The notes: generated from the sequence alone by a model not told the origin. Shown: positions 1 to 8,594, numbered from the stretch's first letter. The stretch is 15,698 bases of DNA from Zancudomyces culisetae (GCA_001969505.1 LSSK01000129.1:1-15698), one strand, 5' to 3'. Numbers and translations: made by a program.

Positions 1-147
1 ATACAAAAATAATACTTTGTTCTTGTTTTTCTCTTTTTAAAAAATACTGTACTTGTGTTTTGGTGAGAATAGGAACCTAACGGTGGAACTGGAGTGGAAG
101 CCTAACAAATAGCGAGAAAATAACACGTGAAAGTAAAGGGAAGACAA

Positions 148-2133
148 ATGGATTTTCTATTTAAAGTGCGCTTCCCTGTGTACTCAAGTGAGGTACCAGT
201 GTGCAATCCTGGTACTTCATTAGCAGGCGTTGTTATAGTACAGAACGATATGAAGCTAAGGATTGCAAATATCACGTTAAGCTTCAGAGGAAATGAAAAA
301 GTTGTTATGGCGTTAAAAACAGGCGAAGTTGATGACGAAGAACATCCAGGAGCTAGCATGATGGGTGGAAGTGGTGGATACGAACCTAATCGTTCATCAA
401 GAGAACACAAACAACCCTCACGGATAAGAAAAACTCAGCCGAAAAATGTCAGAGCAATTAAAAAGGAATATTTCAATAAACGGATACTCATTAGTGGCAA
501 GTGGGATGATGAAGATGAAGCAACTACATTAAATCCTGGAACACATATATTTCATTTTACTTCAAAATTTCCTAAAGTGAATTATCCTGAAAGTGCTAAA
601 ACTGCAGAATACAACGTAAGCTACTATTTTGAGGCTGAGCTGCGCTATCCAAGAGGTTCTGGATTACCATCACTAATACGCTCGGCTCCAATTAGGTTTG
701 TGCCGCGTGTGATAGTCGATTTTCCAAACACCACCGAGTATGCTAGTTACAAATTTTGTGATTTAGCTACACTAGTTGAAGAAAAAAAGTCCAAAAAATC
801 CAGCGAAAAAGCAAAAACAAGGTTTCATGTAGAAGCTCAACTGGAAAAACGAGCATTTAAAATTGGTGATAATGTAGACTTAAAACTAAAAGTAGTAGGC
901 CCAAAGCGGTTAATTGGGGGTAGCGCATCGATTATAGAAAACACCGAGGCTTGCTACCCTTTTGCTCCACTAGATATGACTGGAGGTAAGGGAAAGTATA
1001 ACTGTAATAGAATATGGAGTAAAAATGAAATGCTGGTGATGCCATCCGAACTTGTTTTTGACAGTAAAAACATTCCATACAGCGAATGTAAAAAACACAA
1101 CCTTTCCCATTCTGCTAGTAACAAGGTTTTTGTTGTAAATACTCGACTGGGACCTATTCCTAACTCTATTTCTCCGCTTTCTGAAACATATTATATGCGA
1201 TTCACGTACTATGTCCTGGTATTGTTAACTTATTCTTCAGGCCTCAGTGGGTCCAAGGTCGTCTCTGTGAAAATTCCACTACCTGTAGTAACGGAAACTA
1301 CAGAACTAAGAAGCGGAAGTAGTAATAAAGTGTCTGCAAGTTGTACCAGTACCACAGGGGCTAGCTCAAAGAAGGGTTTGTTTTTGTCTTCCGCGAATGG
1401 TGGAACAAGAGATAAAAATAATTCGCCAACGGGCACACTAAAATCAAAGGATGATGCTAGAAAGGAAAAACTGAGTATCAATGCGACAAAAAACTTTGCG
1501 CATAATATATCACAACATGGAGACCTCTTCCAGAATTCGGCATTTTCACTTGGTGTTTCTCAGGCAGTCAGCAATTATGACATTAAGCAAAATATGCCGC
1601 GTAATTTTAGCTTAATCAATATAAACTATATCGATAATAATCGATCCCTGCAGGCGAATATAGATAATGCTGTTGGCTACATTGGTGATTCTAGTACGGA
1701 TATCTTGCCACTATCACAGTTTTCGTCTACCTTCCTAGACATTCTTGACGATTTTAATAGCTACAACGGGATGAAACTAGAGTCACTCGATCCGGAGGAA
1801 AGAACAACTCTGAGTACAAGAAATCATATAGACGAGCTTATCCCCTATGTTTTTTCAGTACTTCCGTTAAAGCTGGTTGACCAAAACAACACCAAGTTTT
1901 CAATTGACCATCTTCAATCCGAAATCCGAAAAATCAAAAGTTTGACAAAAAAAGGTAATACTGTGGACAATGACAATATATCAACATTGACACTGGTATC
2001 CGAATCCAGTGCTGATATGGCTTTATTAATGGATATGTACGGTCCCCAGCTCGAAGCTATTATGGCTTCGTTCAAGGACCTCAATACGGGTGAAATTACA
2101 ACCACATCATTTTCTACCTTCACTAGTTATTAA
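148..2133 (+). CDS. Arrestin-related trafficking adaptor (alpha-arrestin, ART-like)
   Basis: This 661-residue protein has an alpha-arrestin layout. Residues about 1-190 form an arrestin N-type beta-sandwich, with an early Pro-Gly turn (PGTSLAGVVIV, 21-31) and a YNVSYYFEAELRYP strand (155-168). Residues about 222-385 form an arrestin C-type sandwich beginning near FHVEAQLEKRAFKIGD. A Ser/Asn-rich, probably disordered tail of about 270 residues follows. Alpha-arrestins recruit a Rsp5/NEDD4-type ubiquitin ligase to plasma-membrane transporters and drive their endocytosis. The open frame extends up to a GTG at 127, but I take the ATG at 148 because nuclear eukaryotic genes initiate at ATG and the arrestin fold starts right there (MDFLFKVRFPVYSS). 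A charged, Gly-rich insert at about 60-105 interrupts the N domain. I see no PPxY motif, which many ARTs use to bind the ligase; only IPY tripeptides occur. An AATAAA lies at 2281-2286. The family call is good; the exact subfamily is not resolved. Confidence 0.8.
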   Translation: MDFLFKVRFPVYSSEVPVCNPGTSLAGVVIVQNDMKLRIANITLSFRGNEKVVMALKTGEVDDEEHPGASMMGGSGGYEPNRSSREHKQPSRIRKTQPKNVRAIKKEYFNKRILISGKWDDEDEATTLNPGTHIFHFTSKFPKVNYPESAKTAEYNVSYYFEAELRYPRGSGLPSLIRSAPIRFVPRVIVDFPNTTEYASYKFCDLATLVEEKKSKKSSEKAKTRFHVEAQLEKRAFKIGDNVDLKLKVVGPKRLIGGSASIIENTEACYPFAPLDMTGGKGKYNCNRIWSKNEMLVMPSELVFDSKNIPYSECKKHNLSHSASNKVFVVNTRLGPIPNSISPLSETYYMRFTYYVLVLLTYSSGLSGSKVVSVKIPLPVVTETTELRSGSSNKVSASCTSTTGASSKKGLFLSSANGGTRDKNNSPTGTLKSKDDARKEKLSINATKNFAHNISQHGDLFQNSAFSLGVSQAVSNYDIKQNMPRNFSLININYIDNNRSLQANIDNAVGYIGDSSTDILPLSQFSSTFLDILDDFNSYNGMKLESLDPEERTTLSTRNHIDELIPYVFSVLPLKLVDQNNTKFSIDHLQSEIRKIKSLTKKGNTVDNDNISTLTLVSESSADMALLMDMYGPQLEAIMASFKDLNTGEITTTSFSTFTSY

Positions 2134-2159
2134 TATGTTTATTTATCTAAAATCTCACA

Positions 2160-2180
2160 CCCTCCCTCCTCCCTCATCCC
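2160..2180 (-). other. C-rich tract, G-quadruplex motif on the minus strand
   Basis: Four CCC runs (2160-2162, 2164-2166, 2171-2173, 2178-2180) are separated by loops of 1, 4 and 4 nt, which fits the G3+N1-7 quadruplex pattern on the minus strand. The tract starts 27 bases after the arrestin stop codon, in its presumed 3' untranslated region. Folding is inferred from pattern only. Confidence 0.5.
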
Positions 2181-2874
2181 TCATAGAATCATTGCAGACT
2201 ACAGTCGTATTTATTTAGTTTATCAAATAACTTGACACTCAATTGAATAATTATTTTAACTTTTCTTCAAATCTGTTGTAAATAAAGTCAAGAAAATAAA
2301 TTATATAACAAGTCAACTCTGGAGTTAGTAAACTATAATATGTGAGAAAACTAATAAAAGTGTAACTTGAAACTATAGGACTTATGTGTCGCTAGTTTAT
2401 CACGAGCTTTATATCCTGGACTCATGTCTATCTTTTCAAGAAGCCTGCCATATTGTGGTTGCAGCTGACCATATTAGGTGCATTTTTATAATACATACTT
2501 TCACATTGATACAAAGCTATGGCCGGTTCTTATCCTTAAGCAGCCATTGGCTAGTTTTGGTGTTTTTTTATTGAGCCACATGAAATCCAAGGTCGCAATA
2601 GTCGGGTTGATTCAGGTAAAAAAAAAAAGAAAATTTTTGCTACTTTGTCACATTCGGAAATTGGCCAACTATTGAGTGTTGGAAACCCAACCCAGAAAAA
2701 AAAAAGATGTGTAAAAGTTTCATGATGGTGCGGAGGGGGGAAAGTTCTCTGGTTTATTTCCCACAAACGGAAATAGAGCAAGTATGAAAAAGATCTAGTG
2801 ACCATTAAGGAAATCGATTGATTCATCTCCAGCTATATAAAGTAATCATTCGACAAAGGTCAATCATTCGTTAA

Positions 2875-3023
2875 ATGGGAGAAAACGTATCATCTTAAAC
2901 CGCGGAATGGTAATCAATTCGAGAATTTTTCAAAGAAGCAGAATAAGATACGAAAGCAAAGGAGAGACAACTTGCCAATACATGATCCTGTGGAATCCAC
3001 ACATCCTGAATGATCAAATATAA
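2875..3023 (+). promoter_or_regulatory. Two upstream ORFs in the possible MFS leader
   Basis: An ATG at 2875 opens a 7-codon frame (MGENVSS) closed by TAA at 2896-2898. An ATG at 2907 opens a 38-codon frame closed by TAA at 3021-3023. No further ATG occurs before the MFS start at 3312. If transcription starts from the distal TATA near 2834, both would be translated ahead of the main ORF and could limit reinitiation. If it starts from the proximal TATA at 3019, they are irrelevant. Confidence 0.25.
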
Positions 3024-3026
3024 ATA
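3019..3026 (+). promoter_or_regulatory. TATA box candidate (TATAAATA) for the MFS gene
   Basis: TATAAATA lies 286 bases upstream of the MFS start codon, and no ATG occurs between it and the start. A second candidate, TATATAAA, sits near 2834-2841, about 470 bases upstream. Which one is used decides whether the two upstream ORFs at 2875 and 2907 are in the mRNA. Motif match only. Confidence 0.4.
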
Positions 3027-3311
3027 AAGGATAAATAGCAAGTAAAGTTAACGCATAGGAATATAACATTAGAATCTCGGTTTGATAAAGAACAAGGAAT
3101 ATTAGCAGAGAAAACAACGGTGATTTGCAGTAAAACATAAGGTATATACAGTTGTTTTTTTCGACTTGGAGTTTTACTATACGCAACAACGGATTGTGGT
3201 TTTGTTTTAAATACAAATATTCGCTTGATCTCAATTGGTAGAGTTAGAAAAAGATTTTACTGCTTGTGTCGCTTTAATAGAAGAGTGAAATATTACTGAG
3301 CAGAAAATATC

Positions 3312-4646
3312 ATGGAGCAAAGGCATTCAGAAGAGGTGGATCTTGGTGAAACAACCCCCGATACTGGCGAACTTCAACTAAATAAATCGGATAATCACAA
3401 CCCGGAGCTGAATATAGAAGAAATACCACCTGATGTCGGGCATGCGTGGCTGGTATTAGTGGGAGCTTCCTTTGCTTTCGCAACTGTCTTTGGCAGCTTT
3501 AACGCGTTTGGCCTGTTTCAAGCATACTATCTGAAAGTGATGTTTGCAACAACTAGTGCAGCAACCATTTCTTGGATTGGGACATTTTGCTCGTCATTCA
3601 CACTAATGTTTGGTATTTTTGTTGGACCATTAATAGGTACTATTGGACTGAGACGCACAACAATCCTAGGAACGTCATGCTGTGTTTTGGGATTACTGCT
3701 AGCTAGTTTTAGCAAGCAGGTTTGGCAGTTGACTCTAACACAGGGCCTGATATTTGGCTTTGGAAATTCCATCCTGATAAATACTGCAACGTTCACGACC
3801 AGCATGTGGTTTAAAAAAAGGAGGAGGTTGGCATTAAGTATCGTGGCCGGAGCAGGTGGGTTAGGGGGTTTATTTTATGCCCCGATAGCATCCAACTGTT
3901 TAAAACACATTGGCCTGGGCTGGGCATTTAGAGTTCTCGCGCTGATGACAGCAGTAACAACAGGTATAGGGTGTATTGTATATAAACCTAGAGTACAGCT
4001 GAATCTCCCGAAAAAGGTTATAAGGTTGCAGACTTTAAAGGAGCCATTTGCTATTCTTTTATGTCTTGGTGCATTTTTTATGGAAGTTGGGTATGTTGTA
4101 CCTGTGTATTATTTTCCCGTGTCTATATACGCAGTGTCTCCTAAAGATATTTCCCAGGAGACTCTTGCGCAAAATGTGATTATGGTGTTTTGTGCAAGTT
4201 CATTTATCGGTAGGATGACAGTGGGCAAAATATCCGAGCGTATTGGACTATTTACAACATTAATAGCCTCACACTTAATCACTGCTACAGCTGTGTTGTC
4301 TATATGGTATGTAACCAAGTCATACACTGTGTATTACATCTTTTTTGTAATCTATGGGTTCTTTTGTGCAACATACTTTGTTATAATTCCCATTATGATT
4401 GCCGAATACTACCCGATATCACGGGTGGCTGAGCTTGGTGGCCTTCATTTTCTGTTTGTCGGACTGTCAGTTTTTGTTTTTTCGCCTGTACTTGGAGTTG
4501 TTTTCGATCATTTTGGACATAGAACCACATTTGGCGAGATTATAGTGATATGTGGAGTGGGGTATCTTGTTTCTGGTGTTATATTTTTTGTCATGATGCA
4601 ATACGTGAGAAGGAGGGGTGATGTTAAATCCCCAATCTTCATTTAA
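3312..4646 (+). CDS. Major facilitator, monocarboxylate-transporter-like (MCH/Mch5-type) permease
   Basis: This 444-residue protein has a hydrophilic N-terminus of about 43 residues and about 12 hydrophobic segments split 6+6 around a basic central loop (about 224-243). Family hallmarks are HAWLVLVGASFAFATVFGSF (44-63) followed by FGLFQAYY in helix 1, a short loop with GLRR (112-115) after helix 3, the Gly-rich AGGLGGLFYAP (181-191) in helix 5, and GRMTVGKISERIG (300-312) between helices 8 and 9, the second-half counterpart of the MFS loop motif. This matches fungal MCT-like carriers, which include the riboflavin carrier Mch5 and orphan Mch proteins; substrate cannot be read from sequence. 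Likely at the plasma or vacuolar membrane. Length is normal and there is no intron. The start ATG (atcATGG) is the first after the proximal TATA candidate. Poly(A)-like AATAAA signals follow at 4743 and 4761. Confidence 0.88.
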   Translation: MEQRHSEEVDLGETTPDTGELQLNKSDNHNPELNIEEIPPDVGHAWLVLVGASFAFATVFGSFNAFGLFQAYYLKVMFATTSAATISWIGTFCSSFTLMFGIFVGPLIGTIGLRRTTILGTSCCVLGLLLASFSKQVWQLTLTQGLIFGFGNSILINTATFTTSMWFKKRRRLALSIVAGAGGLGGLFYAPIASNCLKHIGLGWAFRVLALMTAVTTGIGCIVYKPRVQLNLPKKVIRLQTLKEPFAILLCLGAFFMEVGYVVPVYYFPVSIYAVSPKDISQETLAQNVIMVFCASSFIGRMTVGKISERIGLFTTLIASHLITATAVLSIWYVTKSYTVYYIFFVIYGFFCATYFVIIPIMIAEYYPISRVAELGGLHFLFVGLSVFVFSPVLGVVFDHFGHRTTFGEIIVICGVGYLVSGVIFFVMMQYVRRRGDVKSPIFI

Positions 4647-4866
4647 CTGACCAGCACTTTGTGTATAACCTGTTTTCCGCGAGCACTGATATTTTTTTTT
4701 AGCGATCACCAAGTAAATTGAACACTTTGGTATTAAAAAGCAAATAAATGGAAATAGATAAATAAATAGACTGTACTATTGTACGAATTGTTACTTTATG
4801 CTCTAAAAGATCTTTGCTTGTGTAACGATTAAATCTACCAAGTTATTGTGGAAGAAAAAAGAAGAC
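4647..4866. terminator. Shared 3' region between convergent MFS and channel genes
   Basis: The MFS gene (+) and channel gene (-) face each other across 220 bases. The plus strand carries AATAAA at 4743-4748 and 4761-4766 and a run of nine T at 4692-4700. No equally good AATAAA is visible for the minus-strand transcript. Transcripts of the two genes may overlap here. Confidence 0.45.
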
Positions 4867-7800
4867 TCACCACTGAGGATGGTCTGCGGATAATATATAA
4901 ACCCTGTCTGTAGCATAAAGAACAGTGGAGTGATCAGGATTGATAACAAAATAACGGAAGTTGGATGACGGGTTAGTTTCCACAGAGTTTCTATATAGAC
5001 CAAGTATGAGGGTGTGATGCCTGAAAAGAGCATGAAGGAAAAGAGAGCTGAAAGTCAGGCCAACAAATGAGGAAGGTATATGAACCAAAAAGACGTTTGC
5101 GTACTCGATAAACTGTTCAGGGTTTTCACCGGTGGGGCTAGTAGGGTTAAGAGGGGGGAGATGGGCAGAAGGTAAACCAGCCTTAACAAGCTTAGAGTAT
5201 TCTACTTGACGACTGATGTCGCCATGGCTAAAGACAAGTCGTTTGAGAATTGAAATAAGATTTTCATTGTAGAAGGACTGGCAAATCAGAGTATCAAGCA
5301 TTATTGGAGCATAAGCTATTCCAGCCATAAAACAAGGGCGGAAGAAGGGTTGAATATACGCTTCATTGACACGAATGAGCTCATTGGAGCCAATAAATAA
5401 CATGTTTTCGCGGTAGTTAAACTCGACATTGAGCCGGAAATCAGGATTTGAACAGGTCAAGGACTCGATGTTGAGAACAGACATCAAGGCAGGTGTATCG
5501 GCCTGTGTAATAGTAAGACTTGTTTTATAGTGGAGACGAGTAGTGTTTACATCAACATCGGACCGAGAATGAGGAGTGATCAAAACTATACCAGAGGCGG
5601 CAGTGGCGATAAAGGTTCTAACAATGTCAGACTTGACCAAGGGTGATCCAACAACAAAGTATACATTTGAGTAGCCCTCCAAAATATTTCTTACAGAATC
5701 AGAAGGAGGGGCAGGGCACAGGAATACAACAGGTTGGATGTTTATGTAGGTAGAATTTGGAGAAATAAATGAGTAAACGCCCATGTCGGGTGTGCGTTCG
5801 GTGGAGGGTGTTGTAGTAGGTTTGGAGCTAGAAGTACGAGCGGTTTCGGGGCTGGATTCGGATTCGGATTTGCATTTGTATTGATATGCTCCGGTTTTGG
5901 ATGACCGGATACACCCAACCAAATATTCCATATTTGAAGGGAAATCAGAGCCATTCGCAAATATAACGACATGGTTCTTGATGTCACAAGGAATACCCTC
6001 GGGGCTGAGCTTGGGGGTAGATGTGGAAAGTAATGGTGTGGGTGCAGATGCAGATGCAGATGCGGGTGCGGGTGCAGATGTAGATGTAGTTGTAGATGTA
6101 GTTGTAGCATTTGGTTGTAAAGGAGCTGAAGATGGAGGCGGAGATGAGGGTGTGAGTGTAGGCTTTTCCAATATAAGAGGTGCTGTAGTTTCTTGAACAG
6201 GCAAAGAAGGTTCGGCTGTCGCTAGGGGCGTAGAAGAGGAAGGCGGGAGGGTAGCTGACGAAGGATCTACTGTGATGGGGTTGGACGACAAACTTTTTAT
6301 AGAGGCAGCAGAGATATGGCTGGGGGTAGGAGACTTCACTACGTGACTGATTTCGATCGAATCCATAATATTAATACCACTACCACTGTTGAGAATTCCC
6401 TGTGTAGATCTAGTGGCGAGCAGAGGGCCTGACTCTGAATCTGTAGGTGGATCGCGAATGTTCTGATTTAAAAACGGAACACTGGCAATGTATTCAGCAA
6501 TCTGCGAGTCCATACCAATAAGAAAACCTTCTTCTGAGCCTGTCATGACATAATCAAGAGGATTTATCAAAAAATTCGAAGCTACATATACACCAACCGA
6601 TGGGTCGATTACTAGAGCCATCAGAATGGCACTGTAACGCGCATAAACAAGTTGAACAGCTTTTTGGAATTTTATACCCTTAAATGCGGGCGAAAACTTG
6701 GTCGCATATACTTCCATACCCAGTGATCGAATATACTGCACAAGCCACTTATAGTTGGGGGAAGTACGCACAGCAGCTATTAATTGTGACTGGGCGCTTT
6801 CAGGAATCGACGTAATCATAGTCTGCAACATCGAGCTGAAACCAGGAATAGCATTTCCTTTAGCCAAAAGACCTAACCGTAGCTCTGGAATGCAAATAAC
6901 ATCTTTGGTCAGATATTCAAGGTGAAATGTGGTTTCAGGCAACAACGCTTGAGCATAAATCGGAACTTTGCGGTTAAGACTTAGCAGGTAGCGTCTGATG
7001 GCCAGCGTGATCATTACTTTTTGATTGTCATCGGCAGCCTCGCCTCCGGCTTGCAACCCTTTGTTACTCAACACAAAAATCGACCTGGCCCTGTGTGCCT
7101 TGACGTCGCTCAAATCTTTCATAGATGTCGGTGAACCCAACACAAATTTGACATTTTCAACATATGCTGGGTCTTTAAGAAGCTTTGCAACATTTTTTTC
7201 TGGTGGTGTTTCGCTCATCAGCACAACAACTGTGTTGATTATTTTGGGTCCATGATCTTCACAAAAGAATTCACGAAGAAATTCAAACATACTGCTATAT
7301 GATAAATCACCTATTACCAAAACATGCTTTTGGTTATACTCAGGTGTAAAATTGGTCGCCCATGGATTACGTTCCCCTAACATCTCTAGTACCTCAGCCA
7401 TTCGAGGTGGGAACCACAACACACCCAGAAACATAATAAACACAACCACTCCGCGCGTATACCAGTTATCCGGAGTTATATCAGATGTAAGTCCTGTTAC
7501 GGAGCTTACTGCCGTGAAAAACAGAACATCTTCAAAATCTTTGACTTCTTGATTTTTCATTCTCCTTTGATAAAATATCACAGTATACGTTAGCATTGTC
7601 ACAGTAAGAACCGTGGTTATAACCACCATAATCGAGTGCATCGCCTTTTTTACCAATGGTGTCATATAGCTCATGCTCTTTATTGACTCGAATACTCTGT
7701 TCCACGAGACTTGCATTCTTATGAACCGCACTGCGAGTAAATATACCAACAGTCCTGATGACATCAGTGTCTCATAATATGTTTCTGGTACCATATATAT

Positions 7801-8460
7801 TCTGAGTAGAACTAACAGCGGTGTGATTGTTGTCATCAAGTGCACTATTGAAAGACCACTGGTCAAGTAAGTAACCATGTCTGTTGCTGTATAGTATCGC
7901 GGCAGAAACACAAAAAAGAGCAAAAGTCCCAAAATCGCATCAAGGACTAGGTTTATATATGGCACCACTTGACTCTCCGCAGTTACATACGTGGTGTTCC
8001 ATATCAATGTTACACCCATTGCTGAGTTTAACATTGCATCCGTAAAATCCCATCGCCTTCCTATTGAACTGCTGCTCAAATAATACCCTACTATCTGCCT
8101 AAAGGTGGGATATCCTTCCGCTTCTTTACTTCTGGATTTCGCCATCATTATGTTTATCTTCTTGTTTATACTTGTTCCTACATCCGCTTCTATAATTCCA
8201 TGCAAAAATGTGTTTCCTTTTCCTGCTCCTCTCCTATTTGCTTGTTCACTTGGTTCATCTGCTTCTCTGTCTCCGTCTGAAAAAATATCCGGCGAAATTG
8301 CCCCAAATTCTGGTGCTTCTTCGCCCACCCTCCGTAAGGGCCTTTTTTTTTGTCTGACATATTCTAGATTATTGAGGCTTTTTGGGATTCCCACCCACAC
8401 CTTCTTATTCTGAACTTTTTTTTTTGCACCTAGCTTTGTTGGTCGAGATTTGTCTGCCAT
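4867..8460 (-). CDS. Slo/BK-like potassium channel alpha subunit with two RCK domains
   Basis: This is a 1197-residue intronless ORF starting at ATG 8460. Order: basic cytosolic N-terminus (1-140); hydrophobic segments near 142-160, 168-190, 196-222, 231-250 and 272-297; pore helix and filter (about 308-328); S6 (about 336-356, with G346); RCK1 from HVLVIGDLSYSS (379-390) through GSPTSMKDL (442-450) and the BK_channel_a signature PELRLGLLAKG (525-535); low-complexity linker (about 665-825); RCK2 from HVVIFANGSDFPSN (830-843) through VVGSPLVKSDI (936-946) and MAGIAYAPIMLDTLICQSF (1045-1063); and a C-terminal tail. In animals Slo1 is a calcium- and voltage-gated K+ channel whose RCK tandem forms a gating ring. 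Two oddities: the filter reads VTGLTSD (321-327) instead of TVGYGD, and there is no Asp-rich calcium bowl. The fourth segment has few basic residues (VRFIRMQVSW). Family assignment rests mainly on the RCK1/RCK2 pair. Ion selectivity and the gating ligand are unknown. Confidence 0.85.
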   Translation of the reverse strand: MADKSRPTKLGAKKKVQNKKVWVGIPKSLNNLEYVRQKKRPLRRVGEEAPEFGAISPDIFSDGDREADEPSEQANRRGAGKGNTFLHGIIEADVGTSINKKINIMMAKSRSKEAEGYPTFRQIVGYYLSSSSIGRRWDFTDAMLNSAMGVTLIWNTTYVTAESQVVPYINLVLDAILGLLLFFVFLPRYYTATDMVTYLTSGLSIVHLMTTITPLLVLLRIYMVPETYYETLMSSGLLVYLLAVRFIRMQVSWNRVFESIKSMSYMTPLVKKAMHSIMVVITTVLTVTMLTYTVIFYQRRMKNQEVKDFEDVLFFTAVSSVTGLTSDITPDNWYTRGVVVFIMFLGVLWFPPRMAEVLEMLGERNPWATNFTPEYNQKHVLVIGDLSYSSMFEFLREFFCEDHGPKIINTVVVLMSETPPEKNVAKLLKDPAYVENVKFVLGSPTSMKDLSDVKAHRARSIFVLSNKGLQAGGEAADDNQKVMITLAIRRYLLSLNRKVPIYAQALLPETTFHLEYLTKDVICIPELRLGLLAKGNAIPGFSSMLQTMITSIPESAQSQLIAAVRTSPNYKWLVQYIRSLGMEVYATKFSPAFKGIKFQKAVQLVYARYSAILMALVIDPSVGVYVASNFLINPLDYVMTGSEEGFLIGMDSQIAEYIASVPFLNQNIRDPPTDSESGPLLATRSTQGILNSGSGINIMDSIEISHVVKSPTPSHISAASIKSLSSNPITVDPSSATLPPSSSTPLATAEPSLPVQETTAPLILEKPTLTPSSPPPSSAPLQPNATTTSTTTSTSAPAPASASASAPTPLLSTSTPKLSPEGIPCDIKNHVVIFANGSDFPSNMEYLVGCIRSSKTGAYQYKCKSESESSPETARTSSSKPTTTPSTERTPDMGVYSFISPNSTYINIQPVVFLCPAPPSDSVRNILEGYSNVYFVVGSPLVKSDIVRTFIATAASGIVLITPHSRSDVDVNTTRLHYKTSLTITQADTPALMSVLNIESLTCSNPDFRLNVEFNYRENMLFIGSNELIRVNEAYIQPFFRPCFMAGIAYAPIMLDTLICQSFYNENLISILKRLVFSHGDISRQVEYSKLVKAGLPSAHLPPLNPTSPTGENPEQFIEYANVFLVHIPSSFVGLTFSSLFLHALFRHHTLILGLYRNSVETNPSSNFRYFVINPDHSTVLYATDRVYILSADHPQW
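6042..6107 (-). repeat. In-frame hexanucleotide minisatellite in the channel linker
   Basis: Eleven consecutive 6-bp units of the form (G/A/T)TG(C/T)(A/G)G occupy 66 bases on the plus strand. On the coding strand they give the Ser/Ala/Thr/Pro run at about residues 786-807 of the channel (TTTSTTTSTSAPAPASASAS). Because the unit is a multiple of three, changes in copy number keep the frame. It also keeps other frames open on both strands, creating spurious ORFs rich in His/Leu or Asp/Val/Ala. Confidence 0.85.
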
Positions 8461-8586
8461 CTCGTCGTTCTTTTCTTTTTATTTTCCTTCAATCTTGAAG
8501 TCAAAAAATAATTTTTCTGGAGAAATTTGAATAATAGAGAGAATAAATTCTTTAGTATACCTCTTTCCAAGCGACCATATCTATCT

Positions 8587-8594
8587 CTTATAAA
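8587..8594 (-). promoter_or_regulatory. TATA box candidate for the channel gene
   Basis: On the minus strand this reads TTTATAAG, about 127 bases upstream of the channel ATG at 8460. The interval to the start is A/G-rich on the coding strand, as is common in yeast leaders. Motif and position only. Confidence 0.35.

Larger units (their letters stand above)
2134..3311. other. Intergenic spacer between arrestin and MFS genes
   Basis: This stretch holds the 3' end of the arrestin gene (C-rich tract, AATAAA at 2281-2286) and the promoter and leader of the MFS gene. Homopolymer A/T runs occur at 2619-2628 and 2696-2705. The direct repeat aatcattcg appears at 2844-2852 and 2862-2870, and a CCGCGG lies near 2900, a possible Zn2Cys6-type half-site pair. 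No convincing protein gene is present: a 91-codon minus-strand frame at 2551-2826 runs through homopolymers and resembles no family I recognise. Confidence 0.6.

Noticed and set aside
2551-2826. 91-codon minus-strand ORF with an ATG start
   Set aside because: It crosses several homopolymer runs, is low in complexity, resembles no family and lies in the likely promoter of the MFS gene.
4857-4870. GTGAGT at the channel stop codon as a splice donor to a further exon
   Set aside because: The protein already ends with the expected final RCK-tail strands (DRVYIL), and no convincing downstream acceptor with coding sequence is seen before the convergent MFS gene.
5440-5520. Minus-strand gttcaaatc resembling a tRNA B box
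   Set aside because: It lies inside the conserved RCK2 coding region, and no A box or acceptor-stem pairing is visible at the right distance.
5742-6196. Overlapping frames rich in His/Leu (minus) and Asp/Val/Ala (plus)
   Set aside because: They are shadows of the channel gene kept open by the hexamer repeat, with no independent support.
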